Source: Pseudomonas sp. FeN3W (GTDB lineage Bacteria; Pseudomonadota; Gammaproteobacteria; Pseudomonadales; Pseudomonadaceae). Taken from it: 64,000 nt of DNA. Shown one piece after another: positions 25,513 through 35,061 of the stretch (within the stretch, counting starts at the first letter, position 1; every line of letters starts with the position of its first letter). A program made the translations under genes and the position numbers. Below the pieces are notes generated by a model. It did not search any database, was not told the DNA's origin, and saw nothing but the letters and a program-made list of their open reading frames with translations. The stretch is from NCBI GenBank assembly GCA_030263805.2, contig CP136010.1, positions 868,001-932,000 of the forward strand. The letters run 5' to 3'.

Positions 25513-25989
25513 ATGCAGTACCAGACCAGCACTTCCCGGCCCCAACTTTCGTTGTTCGACGGCGTCATTGCGCAAAGCCTGGCACCGTTTGGCAGCCTGA
25601 AACCACGCAGCAAACCCGAGCAGGACAAGGAGTATCTGAGCGAGTTGAGCCTGAGCGGCAGCAGCGAGCACTGCCACCTGTTGCTCGCCCCGGTCCTGCG
25701 TGAACTTGGCGACGCAGCTGACAGCCGCTGGCTGACGCTGATCGCCCCTCCTGCCTTCCTCTCGCAGAACTGGCTGCGCACGTGCGGCCTTAATCGCGAA
25801 CGCATCATCCTGCTGCAACCACGCGACGCCGAGGGCGCACTGGAGCTCACCTGCAAGGCCCTGGCCTCAGGCTGCAGCCATACCGTGGTCAGCTGGTTTG
25901 GCCAGCTCGAGAGCGCAACGCGCGACAAACTCCGTGCCGCCGCCAGTCTGGGCGAAGCTCAGAGCCTGAATATTCGTCTGGGATGTTGA
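25513..25989 (+). CDS. sulA: cell division inhibitor SulA
   Basis: A 158-residue SulA-type protein that binds FtsZ and halts septation during SOS. The conserved block is LLLAPVLRELGDAADSRWLT and FLSQNWLRTCGLNRERIILL. The ATG at 25513 lies 11 bp after the lexA stop with AAGGAGAAGG before it, so both genes are one transcript under the LexA boxes. Confidence 0.94.
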   Translation: MQYQTSTSRPQLSLFDGVIAQSLAPFGSLKPRSKPEQDKEYLSELSLSGSSEHCHLLLAPVLRELGDAADSRWLTLIAPPAFLSQNWLRTCGLNRERIILLQPRDAEGALELTCKALASGCSHTVVSWFGQLESATRDKLRAAASLGEAQSLNIRLGC

Positions 25990-26063
25990 GCGATGAAGCA
26001 CAGGGATGTGCTGCCAGGTCACGGATGTAATCCTGAAATTACCGCCTTCGAGTAACGGCGCGG

Positions 26064-26300
26064 TCAGTGCAAAACACGCGGTTCGTCATCGTCACGCTCG
26101 AAATCACCTTCTGACATGCGCCCGGCCATCTGAACGCCGACATTGAACATCGCCTTGGCAATCTCGACGTGCTGCCCCTGCAGGAACAATTTGGCATCAT
26201 CCGAAAAATCCAGCGTGACCAACACCTCTTCGTCCTCGGCACGACGAAGCACGATGCGCCCGTCCGGTAGCTCGACGATTTCCAGAAAAGATGTAGGCAT
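26064..26300 (-). CDS. conserved hypothetical protein (PA3009-like)
   Basis: A 78-residue protein beginning MPTSFLEIVELPDGRIVLRR, acidic, with VLVTLDFSDDAKLFLQGQHV and a C-terminal DFERDDDEPRVLH tail. Conserved next to lexA-sulA in Pseudomonas by recalled synteny; function unknown. GGAG lies upstream of the chosen ATG at 26300; the longer frame lacks this. It is convergent with sulA, and the 208 bp to its right hold no gene. Confidence 0.75.
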   Translation of the reverse strand: MPTSFLEIVELPDGRIVLRRAEDEEVLVTLDFSDDAKLFLQGQHVEIAKAMFNVGVQMAGRMSEGDFERDDDEPRVLH

Positions 26301-26508
26301 GATCAGCTCCGCGTGAAAGGTGGCCATTGTAACAGCCGACCAGCCTCAGGGCAGCCTTTGCCGGCCCCAGTGCTCTAGCAGGCTCAGGACGAAGGTAGAC
26401 AAGGATGCCGAGCAGCATCCGCGGCCAGAAAAGAAAACGATGCACCCAAGGAAACCGACACGTAGCATGCGCCGAAAAAAGCGCGCCAGTGCGCCATAAG
26501 GACTGCGT

Positions 26509-27348
26509 ATGACCGCCCGTACCCTGCTGCTAACCGCGCTGGCCATGCTGGCGTTTGCCGGCAACTCGTTACTCTGCCGTGTCGCCTTGCGTGACACCGC
26601 CATCGATCCCGCCAGCTTTACCGGACTGCGGATCCTTGCTGGAGCGCTCACGCTCTGGCTGCTGTTGCGATTCGGAAAGTCCAGACAATCGGCAGGCGGA
26701 GATTGGCTCAGCGCCCTGGCACTGTTCGGCTACGCCGCCAGTTTTTCCTACGCCTATATCAGCCTGGATGCCGGAGCCGGCGCTCTACTGCTATTCGGCG
26801 CAGTGCAGTTGAGCATGCTCACCTGGGGCTTGCTGCGCGGCGAACGCTTCAGCGGCGGACAGATTGCCGGCCTGCTGCTGGCATTGAGTGGATTGTTGAT
26901 CCTGCTACTGCCGGGAAGCAGCACGCCAGCACTGGATGGCGCGTTGCTCATGCTGCTGTCCGGTGTCACCTGGGGCATCTATTCGCTGCACGGACGGGGC
27001 GCGAGCAATCCGCTGGCAGCAACCGCGGGCAACTTCATCAAGGCCGTGCCGTTGGCCGCTGTGCTTTGTCTGGTGACGCTTGGCCAGCAACGATGGGATG
27101 CGCCAGGAGTCGTGTACGCCCTGCTCTCCGGGGCGCTGACCTCTGGCGTCGGCTATGCCATCTGGTACACGGCGTTACCCGGTCTTGCGGCCATACAGGC
27201 AGCGAGCGTGCAGCTCAGCGTTCCGCTACTCACAGCCATCGCTGGGGCTGTTCTGCTGGGTGAAGCGCTGACGGCAACGCTGACCGTCTCCGGCGCAGCG
27301 ATTCTCGGCGGCATTGCCATGGTCCTGAGCATCAGGCACCGCAGCTGA
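26509..27348 (+). CDS. EamA/DMT-family transporter
   Basis: A 279-residue protein with ten predicted membrane helices in two EamA repeats (residues about 1-135 and 140-279), the drug/metabolite transporter fold. LLLTALAMLAFAGNSLLCRV opens the first repeat and YAIWYTALPGLAAIQAASVQ is a typical second-repeat motif. The substrate is unknown. AAGGA lies 6 bp before the ATG. It faces the DUF6586 gene convergently, with 17 bp between stops. Confidence 0.87.
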   Translation: MTARTLLLTALAMLAFAGNSLLCRVALRDTAIDPASFTGLRILAGALTLWLLLRFGKSRQSAGGDWLSALALFGYAASFSYAYISLDAGAGALLLFGAVQLSMLTWGLLRGERFSGGQIAGLLLALSGLLILLLPGSSTPALDGALLMLLSGVTWGIYSLHGRGASNPLAATAGNFIKAVPLAAVLCLVTLGQQRWDAPGVVYALLSGALTSGVGYAIWYTALPGLAAIQAASVQLSVPLLTAIAGAVLLGEALTATLTVSGAAILGGIAMVLSIRHRS

Positions 27349-27365
27349 CGCCACGGCACCCGCTG

Positions 27366-27884
27366 TCACCACTCGGTGAGCGACTCACGAAAACGTAACG
27401 CCAGGCCTTTGAGGTTCTGCCGCCAGGCTTCCAGCTCGACGCGCGACAGCGGCGGCACCTCATCCTCGACACTGACTGCCTCGATCAGCGGCTGCCGCGG
27501 ATCGGTCTTGGTCTTGGCAGGAGCGCGTGGCGGCTGGAACAGCTGCTTGTAGGCGGCAAGCAACTCTCCGAGCCAGGTACTTGGCTGCTCGGACAACTCC
27601 AGCAGTTCGGCGAGTTCCGGGCTCGGCGCAGCCTCGAGCACGCTGCGGGTCAGAAATGCCTCGACTACCGGCGCATCCGCACCGGGCGATCGGTAGTAAC
27701 CGGCGATCTCATGACACAGCCCAAGCAAGGCGCCGTAAAGGTGGAACAGGCAAGCCTCGCGCTCAGCCTGGATCAAGCCTTGTGAGTTCATCGAGGCAGA
27801 CTCTTCGGCCTTGCGCCAGCTTTCCAGTGACAAGCCGGCGAAGAAGATCTTCTGGTTGGTGCGCGTGTAGAGCTCGTGAGCCAT
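27366..27884 (-). CDS. DUF6586 family protein (PA3010-like)
   Basis: A 172-residue soluble helical protein, MAHELYTRTNQKIFFAGLSL at the start and LIQAEREACLFHLYGALLGL in the middle. It is a Pseudomonas-conserved family usually located beside topA, as here; function unknown. The gene starts about 55 bp downstream of a strong inverted repeat that separates it from topA. Confidence 0.75.
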   Translation of the reverse strand: MAHELYTRTNQKIFFAGLSLESWRKAEESASMNSQGLIQAEREACLFHLYGALLGLCHEIAGYYRSPGADAPVVEAFLTRSVLEAAPSPELAELLELSEQPSTWLGELLAAYKQLFQPPRAPAKTKTDPRQPLIEAVSVEDEVPPLSRVELEAWRQNLKGLALRFRESLTEW

Positions 27885-27938
27885 GGCATGCTCTCCGAAA
27901 GAAGATGGACAGAGAATGGACCTTCCCAGGTTGCCGCA

Positions 27939-27971
27939 CCAGACCGGCTGACGAAGCGTCAGCCGGTCTGG
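27939..27971 (-). terminator. 14-bp inverted repeat after topA
   Basis: CCAGACCGGCTGAC and its exact complement flank a 5-nt loop (GAAGC). It lies 51 bp past the topA stop. There is no T-run on either side, so it would be an atypical terminator or a transcript-stabilising hairpin. Confidence 0.55.
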
Positions 27972-28022
27972 GGGGAATGCGCTCGATCCGACCGATCCGC
28001 TGAGCGGTCGACCGCAACGAAA

Positions 28023-30626
28023 TCAGCGCTTGTCTTCGACCTTCCACTTGCCGCCGTCGTAGAACGCCTTCCAGCCGGTCGGCTTGCCGTCCACTTCGGT
28101 CTGCACGTACTGCTCCTTGGTCTTGCGGCTGAAGCGGATGACCGCGAAGCGACCTTCCGGATCTTTCTGCGGTGCATCGAGCAGGAAGTGGTACTTGGGA
28201 TCGATCTCGTCCTTGTGCGGGATCAGCTCACGCACCAGCGGCGCGCGGGTTTCGCGATTCTTAGGGAACTGACTGGCCGCCAGGAACAGGCCGGAAGCGC
28301 CGTCACGCAGCACGTAGGTGTCATCGACCTTCTCGCACTTGAGCTCGGGCATCTTCACCGCATCCATCTTCGGCGGCGCGGCCTCACCGTTCTTCAGCAG
28401 CTTGCGGGTGTTCTTGCATTCGGCATTGGTGCAGCCGAAGAACTTGCCGAAACGGCCGGTCTTGAGCTGCATCTCGCTGCCACACTTGTCGCATTCCAGG
28501 CTCGGACCTTCATAGCCCTTGATGCGGTACTGGCCCTTCTCGATCTCGTAACCGGAGCAATCCGGGTTATTGCCGCAGATATGCAGCTTCTGCGTCTCGT
28601 CGAGCAGATAGGCATCCATCGCGGTGCTGCAGATCGGGCAGCGGCGCTTGCCCAGCAGCACGCGGGACTCGGATTCGCCCTCGTCGTCGGCGGCGATCTC
28701 GTCGCCGGGGATCAGGTTGACCGTGGACTTGCAGCGCTCCTTCGGCGGCAGGCTGTAGCCGGAGCAGCCGAGGAACACGCCGGTCGAGGCGGTGCGGATC
28801 ATCATCGGCCGGCCACAGACCTTGCACGGGATGTCGGTCAGCGTCGGCTGGTTGGCGCGCATGCCGTTCTCGCTGGCCTCGGCGACTTCCAGCTTCTTCC
28901 TGAAATCGCCGTAGAACTCGTCGAGCACGTGCTTCCAGTCGCGCTCGCCCTGGGCCACGTCGTCCAGGTGCTCTTCCATGCCGGCGGTGAAGCCGTAGTC
29001 CATCAGGTTGTTGAAACTCTCGGAGAGGCGCTCGGTGACGATGTCGCCCATCTTCTCCGAGTAGAAACGGCGGTTGTGCAGCGAGACGTAGCCGCGATCC
29101 TGGATGGTCGAGATGATCGCGGCGTAGGTCGACGGTCGGCCGATGCCGCGCTTCTCCATTTCCTTGACCAGGCTGGCTTCGGAGTAGCGCGCCGGCGGCT
29201 TGGTGAAATGCTGGCTCGGGTCGAGCTTGAGCAGCTGCATGTCGTCGCCCTTGTTCATCTCCGGCAACACGTCATCCTCACCGGCCTTGCTCTGTTGCGG
29301 CATGACCTTGGTGTAACCGTCGAACTTGAGGATGCGGCCCTTGGCGCGCAGCTCGAAATTGCCGGCAGCGACGGTCACGCTGGTGGACAGGTACTGTGCC
29401 GGCGGCATCTGGCAGGCCACGAACTGGCGCCAGATCAGCTCATACAGACGCTCGGCGTCGCGCTCCATGCCTGAAAGCTGAGTCGGACGCAGATTGACGT
29501 CGGACGGGCGAATCGCCTCGTGCGCCTCCTGCGCGCCCTCCTTGCTCGAATAGACGTTGGGCTTCTCGGGTAGGTACTTGTTGCCGAACTCGTCCTCGAT
29601 GAAGCCGCGCACCATGGCGATGGCATCGGCCGAGAGGTTGGTCGAGTCGGTACGCATGTAGGTGATGTAGCCCGCCTCGTAGAGACGCTGGGCCATCATC
29701 ATGGTCTTCTTCACGCCGAAGCCCAGGCGATTGCTCGCCGCCTGCTGCAGCGTCGAGGTGATGAAGGGTGCCGAGGGCTTGCTGCTGGTCGGCTTGTCCT
29801 CGCGCTTGCTGACGCTGTACTGCGCGCCCTTGAGCTTCTCCAGCGCGGCGTTGGCCTGCGCCTCGTTCAGCGGCTTGAAGGCTTCGCCGTTCTCACGCGC
29901 GACTTCGAAGCGCACCTTGGCCTGCTGAGCCGTCGCCAGGTCGGCATGCACTTCCCAGTATTCTTCCGGGACGAAGGCGCGGATCTCGCGCTCGCGCTCG
30001 ACCACCAGCTTCACCGCTACCGATTGCACGCGACCGGCGGACAGCCCGCGGGCGATCTTCTGCCAGAGCAGCGGCGAGACCATGTAGCCGACCACACGGT
30101 CGAGAAAACGCCGCGCCTGCTGCGCGTTGACCCGGTTCAGGTCCAGCTCGCCAGGTTCGGCGAAGGCTTCCTGGATCGCCTTCTTGGTGATCTCGTTGAA
30201 CACCACGCGCTTGTAGCGGCTGTCGTCGCCGCCGATGGACTCGCGCAGATGCCAGGCGATGGCCTCCCCCTCTCTATCCAAGTCGGTCGCGAGATAGATG
30301 GTGTCGGCTTCCTTGGCCAGGCGGCGCAGTTCCTCGATGACCTTTTCCTTGCCGGGCAGAATCTCGTACTTGGCCTTCCAGCCGTGCTCCGGGTCGACGC
30401 CCATGCGGGTGATGAGTTGACGCTTGGCCTTCTCCTTCGGAGACAGCGCTGGCGCTTCGGCGGCCGCAGCCTTGCCGCGCTTGACCGGCTCCTTGTTGGC
30501 AGAGCCGCTGGTAGGAAGGTCGCGGATATGGCCGATACTCGACTTCACCACGTACTGGTTGCCCAAATACTTGTTGATTGTCTTGGCCTTGGCCGGTGAT
30601 TCCACGATGACCAGCGATTTACCCAT
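28023..30626 (-). CDS. topA: DNA topoisomerase I
   Basis: An 867-residue type IA topoisomerase that relaxes negative supercoils. The TOPRIM domain opens with SLVIVESPAKAKTINKYLG and has the acidic DLDREGEA motif; the catalytic Tyr is in EAGYITYMRTDSTNL. The C-terminal part has several Cys4 zinc ribbons, including CKVCGRPMMIRTASTGVFLG and CDKCGSEMQLKTGRFGKFFG, and ends with a basic tail. Length matches Pseudomonas TopA. A 288-bp gap separates it from the DUF1653 gene and must hold its promoter. Confidence 0.97.
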   Translation of the reverse strand: MGKSLVIVESPAKAKTINKYLGNQYVVKSSIGHIRDLPTSGSANKEPVKRGKAAAAEAPALSPKEKAKRQLITRMGVDPEHGWKAKYEILPGKEKVIEELRRLAKEADTIYLATDLDREGEAIAWHLRESIGGDDSRYKRVVFNEITKKAIQEAFAEPGELDLNRVNAQQARRFLDRVVGYMVSPLLWQKIARGLSAGRVQSVAVKLVVEREREIRAFVPEEYWEVHADLATAQQAKVRFEVARENGEAFKPLNEAQANAALEKLKGAQYSVSKREDKPTSSKPSAPFITSTLQQAASNRLGFGVKKTMMMAQRLYEAGYITYMRTDSTNLSADAIAMVRGFIEDEFGNKYLPEKPNVYSSKEGAQEAHEAIRPSDVNLRPTQLSGMERDAERLYELIWRQFVACQMPPAQYLSTSVTVAAGNFELRAKGRILKFDGYTKVMPQQSKAGEDDVLPEMNKGDDMQLLKLDPSQHFTKPPARYSEASLVKEMEKRGIGRPSTYAAIISTIQDRGYVSLHNRRFYSEKMGDIVTERLSESFNNLMDYGFTAGMEEHLDDVAQGERDWKHVLDEFYGDFRKKLEVAEASENGMRANQPTLTDIPCKVCGRPMMIRTASTGVFLGCSGYSLPPKERCKSTVNLIPGDEIAADDEGESESRVLLGKRRCPICSTAMDAYLLDETQKLHICGNNPDCSGYEIEKGQYRIKGYEGPSLECDKCGSEMQLKTGRFGKFFGCTNAECKNTRKLLKNGEAAPPKMDAVKMPELKCEKVDDTYVLRDGASGLFLAASQFPKNRETRAPLVRELIPHKDEIDPKYHFLLDAPQKDPEGRFAVIRFSRKTKEQYVQTEVDGKPTGWKAFYDGGKWKVEDKR

Positions 30627-30853
30627 GGAGAGGAGAGTTCCTGAATCTAGAGGTGAACAGAGGCGGCGCCTCCGACAGTTTGAATACCCGCACCGACACT
30701 AAACGGCAAGGCATCAGCGTACGTTAGTGCGCGTTTTGCGAACGGGCCGACCTGACAGAGAAATCGCCCTGCCCGGCTCCGCCTGGTGCGAATCAGAGCA
30801 GCCACTCGATGCCATCCAGCGAACAGCAAGGTTTAAGCTCTGTCCGAAAAGCA

Positions 30854-30869
30854 CCGCTATATATAGTGG
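30854..30869. promoter_or_regulatory. AT-rich palindrome in the topA promoter region
   Basis: CCGCTATATATAGTGG is a near-perfect 16-bp palindrome (one mismatched pair) in the otherwise featureless 288-bp gap between topA and the DUF1653 gene. It could be an operator or a supercoiling-sensitive -10 region for topA. No matching regulator is recognised. Confidence 0.3.
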
Positions 30870-30914
30870 CGATGGAGGTGAGGTCAAGCGCGGACCTGGT
30901 GGCCGCTGGCCAGC

Positions 30915-31148
30915 TCAACCTCCGAAAACGCTCGTTTCGACTTCGATCAATGCGAAACGCGGGACCGTTTCGCCGTTGACTTCGACGCTCTCGGTGAACA
31001 TCGACAGCGGGCGCACCCAGAGTCCGCGTTCCCCATACAGCGCCTGGTAGAACACTACCGGCTCCTCCGTCTCGGAGTGCCGCGCAACAGCGAATACGCG
31101 ATATTCCGGCCCCTTGTAATGGCGATAACGCCCCGGCTGCAACTGCAT
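30915..31148 (-). CDS. DUF1653 domain protein
   Basis: A 77-residue protein starting MQLQPGRYRHYKGPEYRVFA, the standard DUF1653 opening, with VVFYQALYGERGLWVRPLSM in the centre. This small beta-rich family often co-occurs with housekeeping genes; function unknown. The start at 31148 matches homologues; the longer frame runs into the fadA terminator. Confidence 0.85.
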   Translation of the reverse strand: MQLQPGRYRHYKGPEYRVFAVARHSETEEPVVFYQALYGERGLWVRPLSMFTESVEVNGETVPRFALIEVETSVFGG

Positions 31149-31169
31149 GCCTACCTCCACACAAATACA

Positions 31170-31200
31170 AAAAAGAAAAACCGGGGCACCAGGCCCCGGC
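31170..31200 (-). terminator. rho-independent terminator of fadBA
   Basis: On the minus strand CCGGGGC-CTGGT-GCCCCGG (31181-31199) is followed by TTTTTCTTTTTT. It lies about 85 bp downstream of the fadA stop and just upstream of the DUF1653 gene, separating the two leftward units. Confidence 0.85.
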
Positions 31201-31282
31201 TTCCATGCACCGGCTGACAATCATATTCCCGCTCAGTCGCGAGATTGGCTGTCAGCCTAGCGCAGTCATTTGCATCTGTCTG

Positions 31283-32458
31283 TCAGACGCGCTCGAAGAC
31301 CGTACTGATCCCCTGGCCCAGACCGATACACATGGTGGCGACACCGAGCGTACCGTTGTTCTGCTTCATCACGTTCAGCAGGGTGCCGGAGATACGCGCA
31401 CCGGAGCAGCCGAACGGGTGACCCAGGGCGATCGCACCGCCATGCAGGTTGACCTTCTCTTCCATCTTGTCGAGCAGCTTGAGGTCCTTGAGCACCGGCA
31501 GCGCCTGTGCAGCGAAGGCTTCGTTCAGCTCGACGTGGCTGATGTCGTCCATGGTCAGACCGGCGCGCTTGAGCACCTTCTGGGTGGACGGCACCGGGCC
31601 GTAACCCATGATTGCCGGGTCAACGCCAGCCAGCGCCATGGCGCGAACCACGGCCAGCGGCTGAATGCCGAGGTCCTTGGCACGCTGCGCGGACATGACG
31701 ATCATGCAGGATGCGCCGTCGGTGATCTGCGAGGAAGTACCTGCAGTCACGGTGCCGCCCTTCGGGTTGAACGCCGGCTTCAGTGCAGCCAGGCTTTCCA
31801 GGGTGGTGTCCGGACGGATGGTTTCGTCGTAATCGAAGACCTTGAGGAAACCGTCCTCGTCGTAGCCTTCCATCGGGATGATTTCATCCTTGAAGTTGCC
31901 TTCCACCGTGGCCTTGTGCGCCAGGCGGTGCGAACGCTCACCGAAGGCATCCTGCTGCTCGCGGGTGATGCCGTGCATCTTGCCGAGCATTTCAGCGGTC
32001 AGGCCCATCATGCCGGACGCCTTGGCAGCGTACAGCGACAGCTGCGGATTCGGGTCGACGCCGTGCATCATGCTGACGTGGCCCATGTGCTCCACACCAC
32101 CGATGACGAATACGTCGCCGTTGTTGGTCTGGATGGCCTGCACGGCAGTGTGCAAGGCGCTCATGGACGAACCGCAGAGGCGGCTCACGGTCTGGCCGGC
32201 ACTGGTGTGCGGGATACGCGTCATCAGCGAAGCCATGCGGGCGATGTTCCAGCCCTGCTCGAGGGTCTGGTTCACGCAGCCCCAGATCACGTCCTCGACT
32301 TCGGCCGGGTCGATCTTCGGGTTGCGTGCCAGCACGCCGTCGATCAGGTGTGCGGACATGGTTTCGGCGCGGGTATTACGGTGCATGCCGCCCTTGGAGC
32401 GCCCCATCGGGGTGCGACCGAAGTCGACGATGACTGCATCTCTTGGATTCAGGCTCAT
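31283..32458 (-). CDS. fadA: 3-ketoacyl-CoA thiolase FadA (FaoB)
   Basis: A 391-residue thiolase, the beta subunit of the aerobic fatty-acid oxidation complex. Nucleophile Cys is in RLCGSSMSALHTAVQ (about residue 91); catalytic His in GGAIALGHPFGCSGAR (about 343) and Cys in MCIGLGQG (about 377). It cleaves 3-ketoacyl-CoA to acetyl-CoA and a shortened acyl-CoA. The gene follows fadB after 18 bp, so both are one operon, the known PsrA-repressed fadBA5 pair in P. aeruginosa. Confidence 0.96.
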   Translation of the reverse strand: MSLNPRDAVIVDFGRTPMGRSKGGMHRNTRAETMSAHLIDGVLARNPKIDPAEVEDVIWGCVNQTLEQGWNIARMASLMTRIPHTSAGQTVSRLCGSSMSALHTAVQAIQTNNGDVFVIGGVEHMGHVSMMHGVDPNPQLSLYAAKASGMMGLTAEMLGKMHGITREQQDAFGERSHRLAHKATVEGNFKDEIIPMEGYDEDGFLKVFDYDETIRPDTTLESLAALKPAFNPKGGTVTAGTSSQITDGASCMIVMSAQRAKDLGIQPLAVVRAMALAGVDPAIMGYGPVPSTQKVLKRAGLTMDDISHVELNEAFAAQALPVLKDLKLLDKMEEKVNLHGGAIALGHPFGCSGARISGTLLNVMKQNNGTLGVATMCIGLGQGISTVFERV

Positions 32459-32476
32459 GAATTCTCTCTCCCTCGA

Positions 32477-34624
32477 TTAACCGTAGAAGCGCTGGCCGTT
32501 GGCAGCCATCTCACGCAGCTTCGCGGTCGGGTGGTACAGCGGGCCCAGGTCGGCGTACTTGTCGGCCATCGCGACGAACTCGGCGACGCCGATCGAATCG
32601 ATGTAGCGCAGCGCACCACCGCGGAAGGGTGGGAAGCCAATGCCATAGATCAGGCCCATGTCGGCTTCGGCAGCGGTTTCGACGATGCCGTCTTCCAGGC
32701 AGCGCACGGTTTCCAGGCACAGCGGGATCATCATGTAGTTGATGATGTCCTCGTCGGACAGCTCGCGCGTCTCGGCAACGACCGGCTTGAGCAGCTCATA
32801 GGCCTGGGCATCGACGACCTTCTTCGGCTTGCCCTTCTTGTCCATCTCGTAGGCATAGAAGCCCTTGCCGTTCTTCTGGCCGAGGCGGTTGGCCTCGTAC
32901 ATGACGTCGACGGCGGTACGGGTGTCGTCCTTCATGCGATCCGGGAAGCCTTCAGCCATCACGTCACGGCCGTGGTGGCCGGTGTCCATGCCGACCACGT
33001 CCATCAGATAGGCCGGGCCCATGGGCCAGCCGAACTTCTCCATCACCTTGTCGGCGCGAACGAAGTCGACACCATGAGCGATGGCGCGGGCGAAGCCGCC
33101 GAAGTACGGGAACAGCACGCGGTTGACCAGGAAGCCCGGGCAATCGTTGACCACGACCGGGCTCTTGCCCATCTTCTTGGCGTAGGCGACGGTGGTAGCG
33201 ATAGCGGTTTCGCTGGTCTTCTCGCCACGGATCACTTCTACCAGCGGCATCATGTGTACCGGGTTGAAGAAGTGCATGCCGCAGAAGTTTTCCGGACGCT
33301 TGAGCGCCTGGGCCAGGTAACTGATGGAGATGGTGGAGGTGTTGGAGGCGATGATCGCGTCTTCGCGAACGTGGCCTTCCACCTCGGCCAGCACGGCGTG
33401 CTTGACCTTCGGGTTCTCGACCACGGCCTCGACGACGATATCGACGTTGCCGAAATCGCCATAGGACATGGTCGGACGGATCGCGTTGAGCGCCTGCGCC
33501 ATCTTGTCGGCGGTCAGACGACCTTTTTCGACACGCTTGCCGAGCAGCTTGGAGGCCTCGTCCAGACCCATCTGGATACCCTCTTCGCGGATATCCTTCA
33601 TCAGGATCGGCGTGCCCTTGACGGCCGACTGGTAGGCGATGCCGCCGCCCATGATGCCAGCGCCGAGCACGGCAGCCAGTTTCACGTCACGCGCCTGCTT
33701 GTCGTAGGCCTTGGCTTTCTTCTTCAGTTCCTGATCGCTGAGGAACAGGCCGACCAGGCTTTCGGCAACCGAGGTCTTGGCCAGTTTGACGAAGCCGGCG
33801 GCCTCGACTTCCAGCGCCTTGTCACGACCGAAGTTGGCGGCTTTCTGAATGGTCTTGATGGCTTCGACCGGGGCCGGATAGTTCGGGCCGGCCTGGCCAG
33901 CCACGAACGCCTTGCTGGTTTCGAAGGCCATCATCTGCTCGATGGCGTTGAGCTTGAGCTTGTCCAGCTTCGGCTGGCGCTTGGCCTTGTAGTCCAGCTC
34001 GCCGGAGATGGCGCGCTTGACCAGATCCAGTGCGGCGGCCTGCAGCTTTTCCGGGACGACCACGGCATCGACTGCATGCACCTTGAGCGCGTCTTCGGCG
34101 CGATTTTCCTTGCCCGATGCGATCCACTCGACGGCGTTATCCACACCGATCAGACGCGGCAGGCGCACGGTACCGCCGAAGCCCGGGTAGATGCCCAGCT
34201 TGACTTCCGGCAGGCCGACCTTGGCGGCGGTGGACATGACACGATAATCAGCGGCCATGCACATCTCGAAGCCGCCACCCAGGGCGATGCCGTTGATGGC
34301 AGCCACGGTGGGCACGCCCAGGTCTTCGAAATCGCTGAAGATCTTGTTCGCTTCGAGGTTGCCGGCGACCAGTTCCTCGTCGGCCATCTTGAAGTTGTCG
34401 ACGAATTCGGTGATGTCGGCGCCGACGATGAATACGTCCTTGCCGCTGGTTACGATGACGCCTTTCACCGACGCGTCAGCCTTGATGGCATCGACGGCCT
34501 GGCGCAGATCGTTGAGAGTGAGGCGATTGAACTTGTTGACGGACTCACCCTTGAGGTCGAAATTCAATTCGACGATGCCGCTCTCAAGAGCCTTAACCGT
34601 GATGGCTTTACCTTCGTAAATCAT
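32477..34624 (-). CDS. fadB: fatty acid oxidation complex subunit alpha FadB (FaoA)
   Basis: A 715-residue multifunctional enzyme. The N-terminal crotonase domain (enoyl-CoA hydratase/isomerase) has INGIALGGGFEMCMAADYRV and LPEVKLGIYPGFGGTVRLPR; the central NAD-binding 3-hydroxyacyl-CoA dehydrogenase domain starts at AAVLGAGIMGGGIAYQS (about residue 318), with PVVVNDCPGFLVNRVLFPYF. The start is ATG 34624 (MIYEGKAITVK); a TTG codon just upstream is not used by homologues. GGAGATC lies before the start. Confidence 0.97.
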   Translation of the reverse strand: MIYEGKAITVKALESGIVELNFDLKGESVNKFNRLTLNDLRQAVDAIKADASVKGVIVTSGKDVFIVGADITEFVDNFKMADEELVAGNLEANKIFSDFEDLGVPTVAAINGIALGGGFEMCMAADYRVMSTAAKVGLPEVKLGIYPGFGGTVRLPRLIGVDNAVEWIASGKENRAEDALKVHAVDAVVVPEKLQAAALDLVKRAISGELDYKAKRQPKLDKLKLNAIEQMMAFETSKAFVAGQAGPNYPAPVEAIKTIQKAANFGRDKALEVEAAGFVKLAKTSVAESLVGLFLSDQELKKKAKAYDKQARDVKLAAVLGAGIMGGGIAYQSAVKGTPILMKDIREEGIQMGLDEASKLLGKRVEKGRLTADKMAQALNAIRPTMSYGDFGNVDIVVEAVVENPKVKHAVLAEVEGHVREDAIIASNTSTISISYLAQALKRPENFCGMHFFNPVHMMPLVEVIRGEKTSETAIATTVAYAKKMGKSPVVVNDCPGFLVNRVLFPYFGGFARAIAHGVDFVRADKVMEKFGWPMGPAYLMDVVGMDTGHHGRDVMAEGFPDRMKDDTRTAVDVMYEANRLGQKNGKGFYAYEMDKKGKPKKVVDAQAYELLKPVVAETRELSDEDIINYMMIPLCLETVRCLEDGIVETAAEADMGLIYGIGFPPFRGGALRYIDSIGVAEFVAMADKYADLGPLYHPTAKLREMAANGQRFYG

Positions 34625-34762
34625 CAACTGATCTCCAGGTATGGAAGCTGAACGTTACGTGTCTCACGTCTTCGGCCCTACTCGGCCGAGCCTTGCGGCG
34701 AACGACACCCACCGACACGATAATCCGGGGTGACCGGCGTCTGCTCTGGCAAACGCTCGATT

Positions 34763-34776
34763 CATACGCCCGTTTG
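34763..34776 (-). promoter_or_regulatory. candidate PsrA operator upstream of fadB
   Basis: CATAC-GCCC-GTTTG matches the PsrA consensus (G/C)AAAC-N4-GTTT(G/C) with one mismatch. It lies about 140 bp upstream of the fadB start in the 437-bp region divergent to ptrB. PsrA repression of fadBA is established in P. aeruginosa. The rest of the region shows no other gene. Confidence 0.55.
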
Positions 34777-35061
34777 ATTTGGGTCGGCACACCTTCGGGG
34801 AAAAGCTCAGCATTGTCAATCAGCTGGTTCGCCTAACCGAAAGCCCACCTGCAAGCGGACATTTCGCGACCACCCAGTCATCATCGACAACGCCGATTCG
34901 CCGCCATTCACCGCGCCCATGGCCGCATTGCCCGGTGGGCGGGCGGGCTGAAACCGGACTGCACCAACCGGGTCAATCCTAGACGCAGTCGAGCAGGTAC
35001 ACTGCCGCATTTCGTTGCACGCCATGTGCGGCCAACGCACCACAGAATCCGGAGTTACTGC

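Noticed and set aside
27876..29474. 532-residue plus-strand open frame antisense to topA
   Set aside because: topA is unambiguous on the minus strand; the antisense frame has no domains and no ribosome-binding site of note.
31205..34651. 1148-residue open frame on the plus strand antisense to fadA-fadB
   Set aside because: It is a high-GC mirror frame of two well-supported genes, with no recognisable domains and a His/Gln/Asp-rich composition typical of antisense readings.
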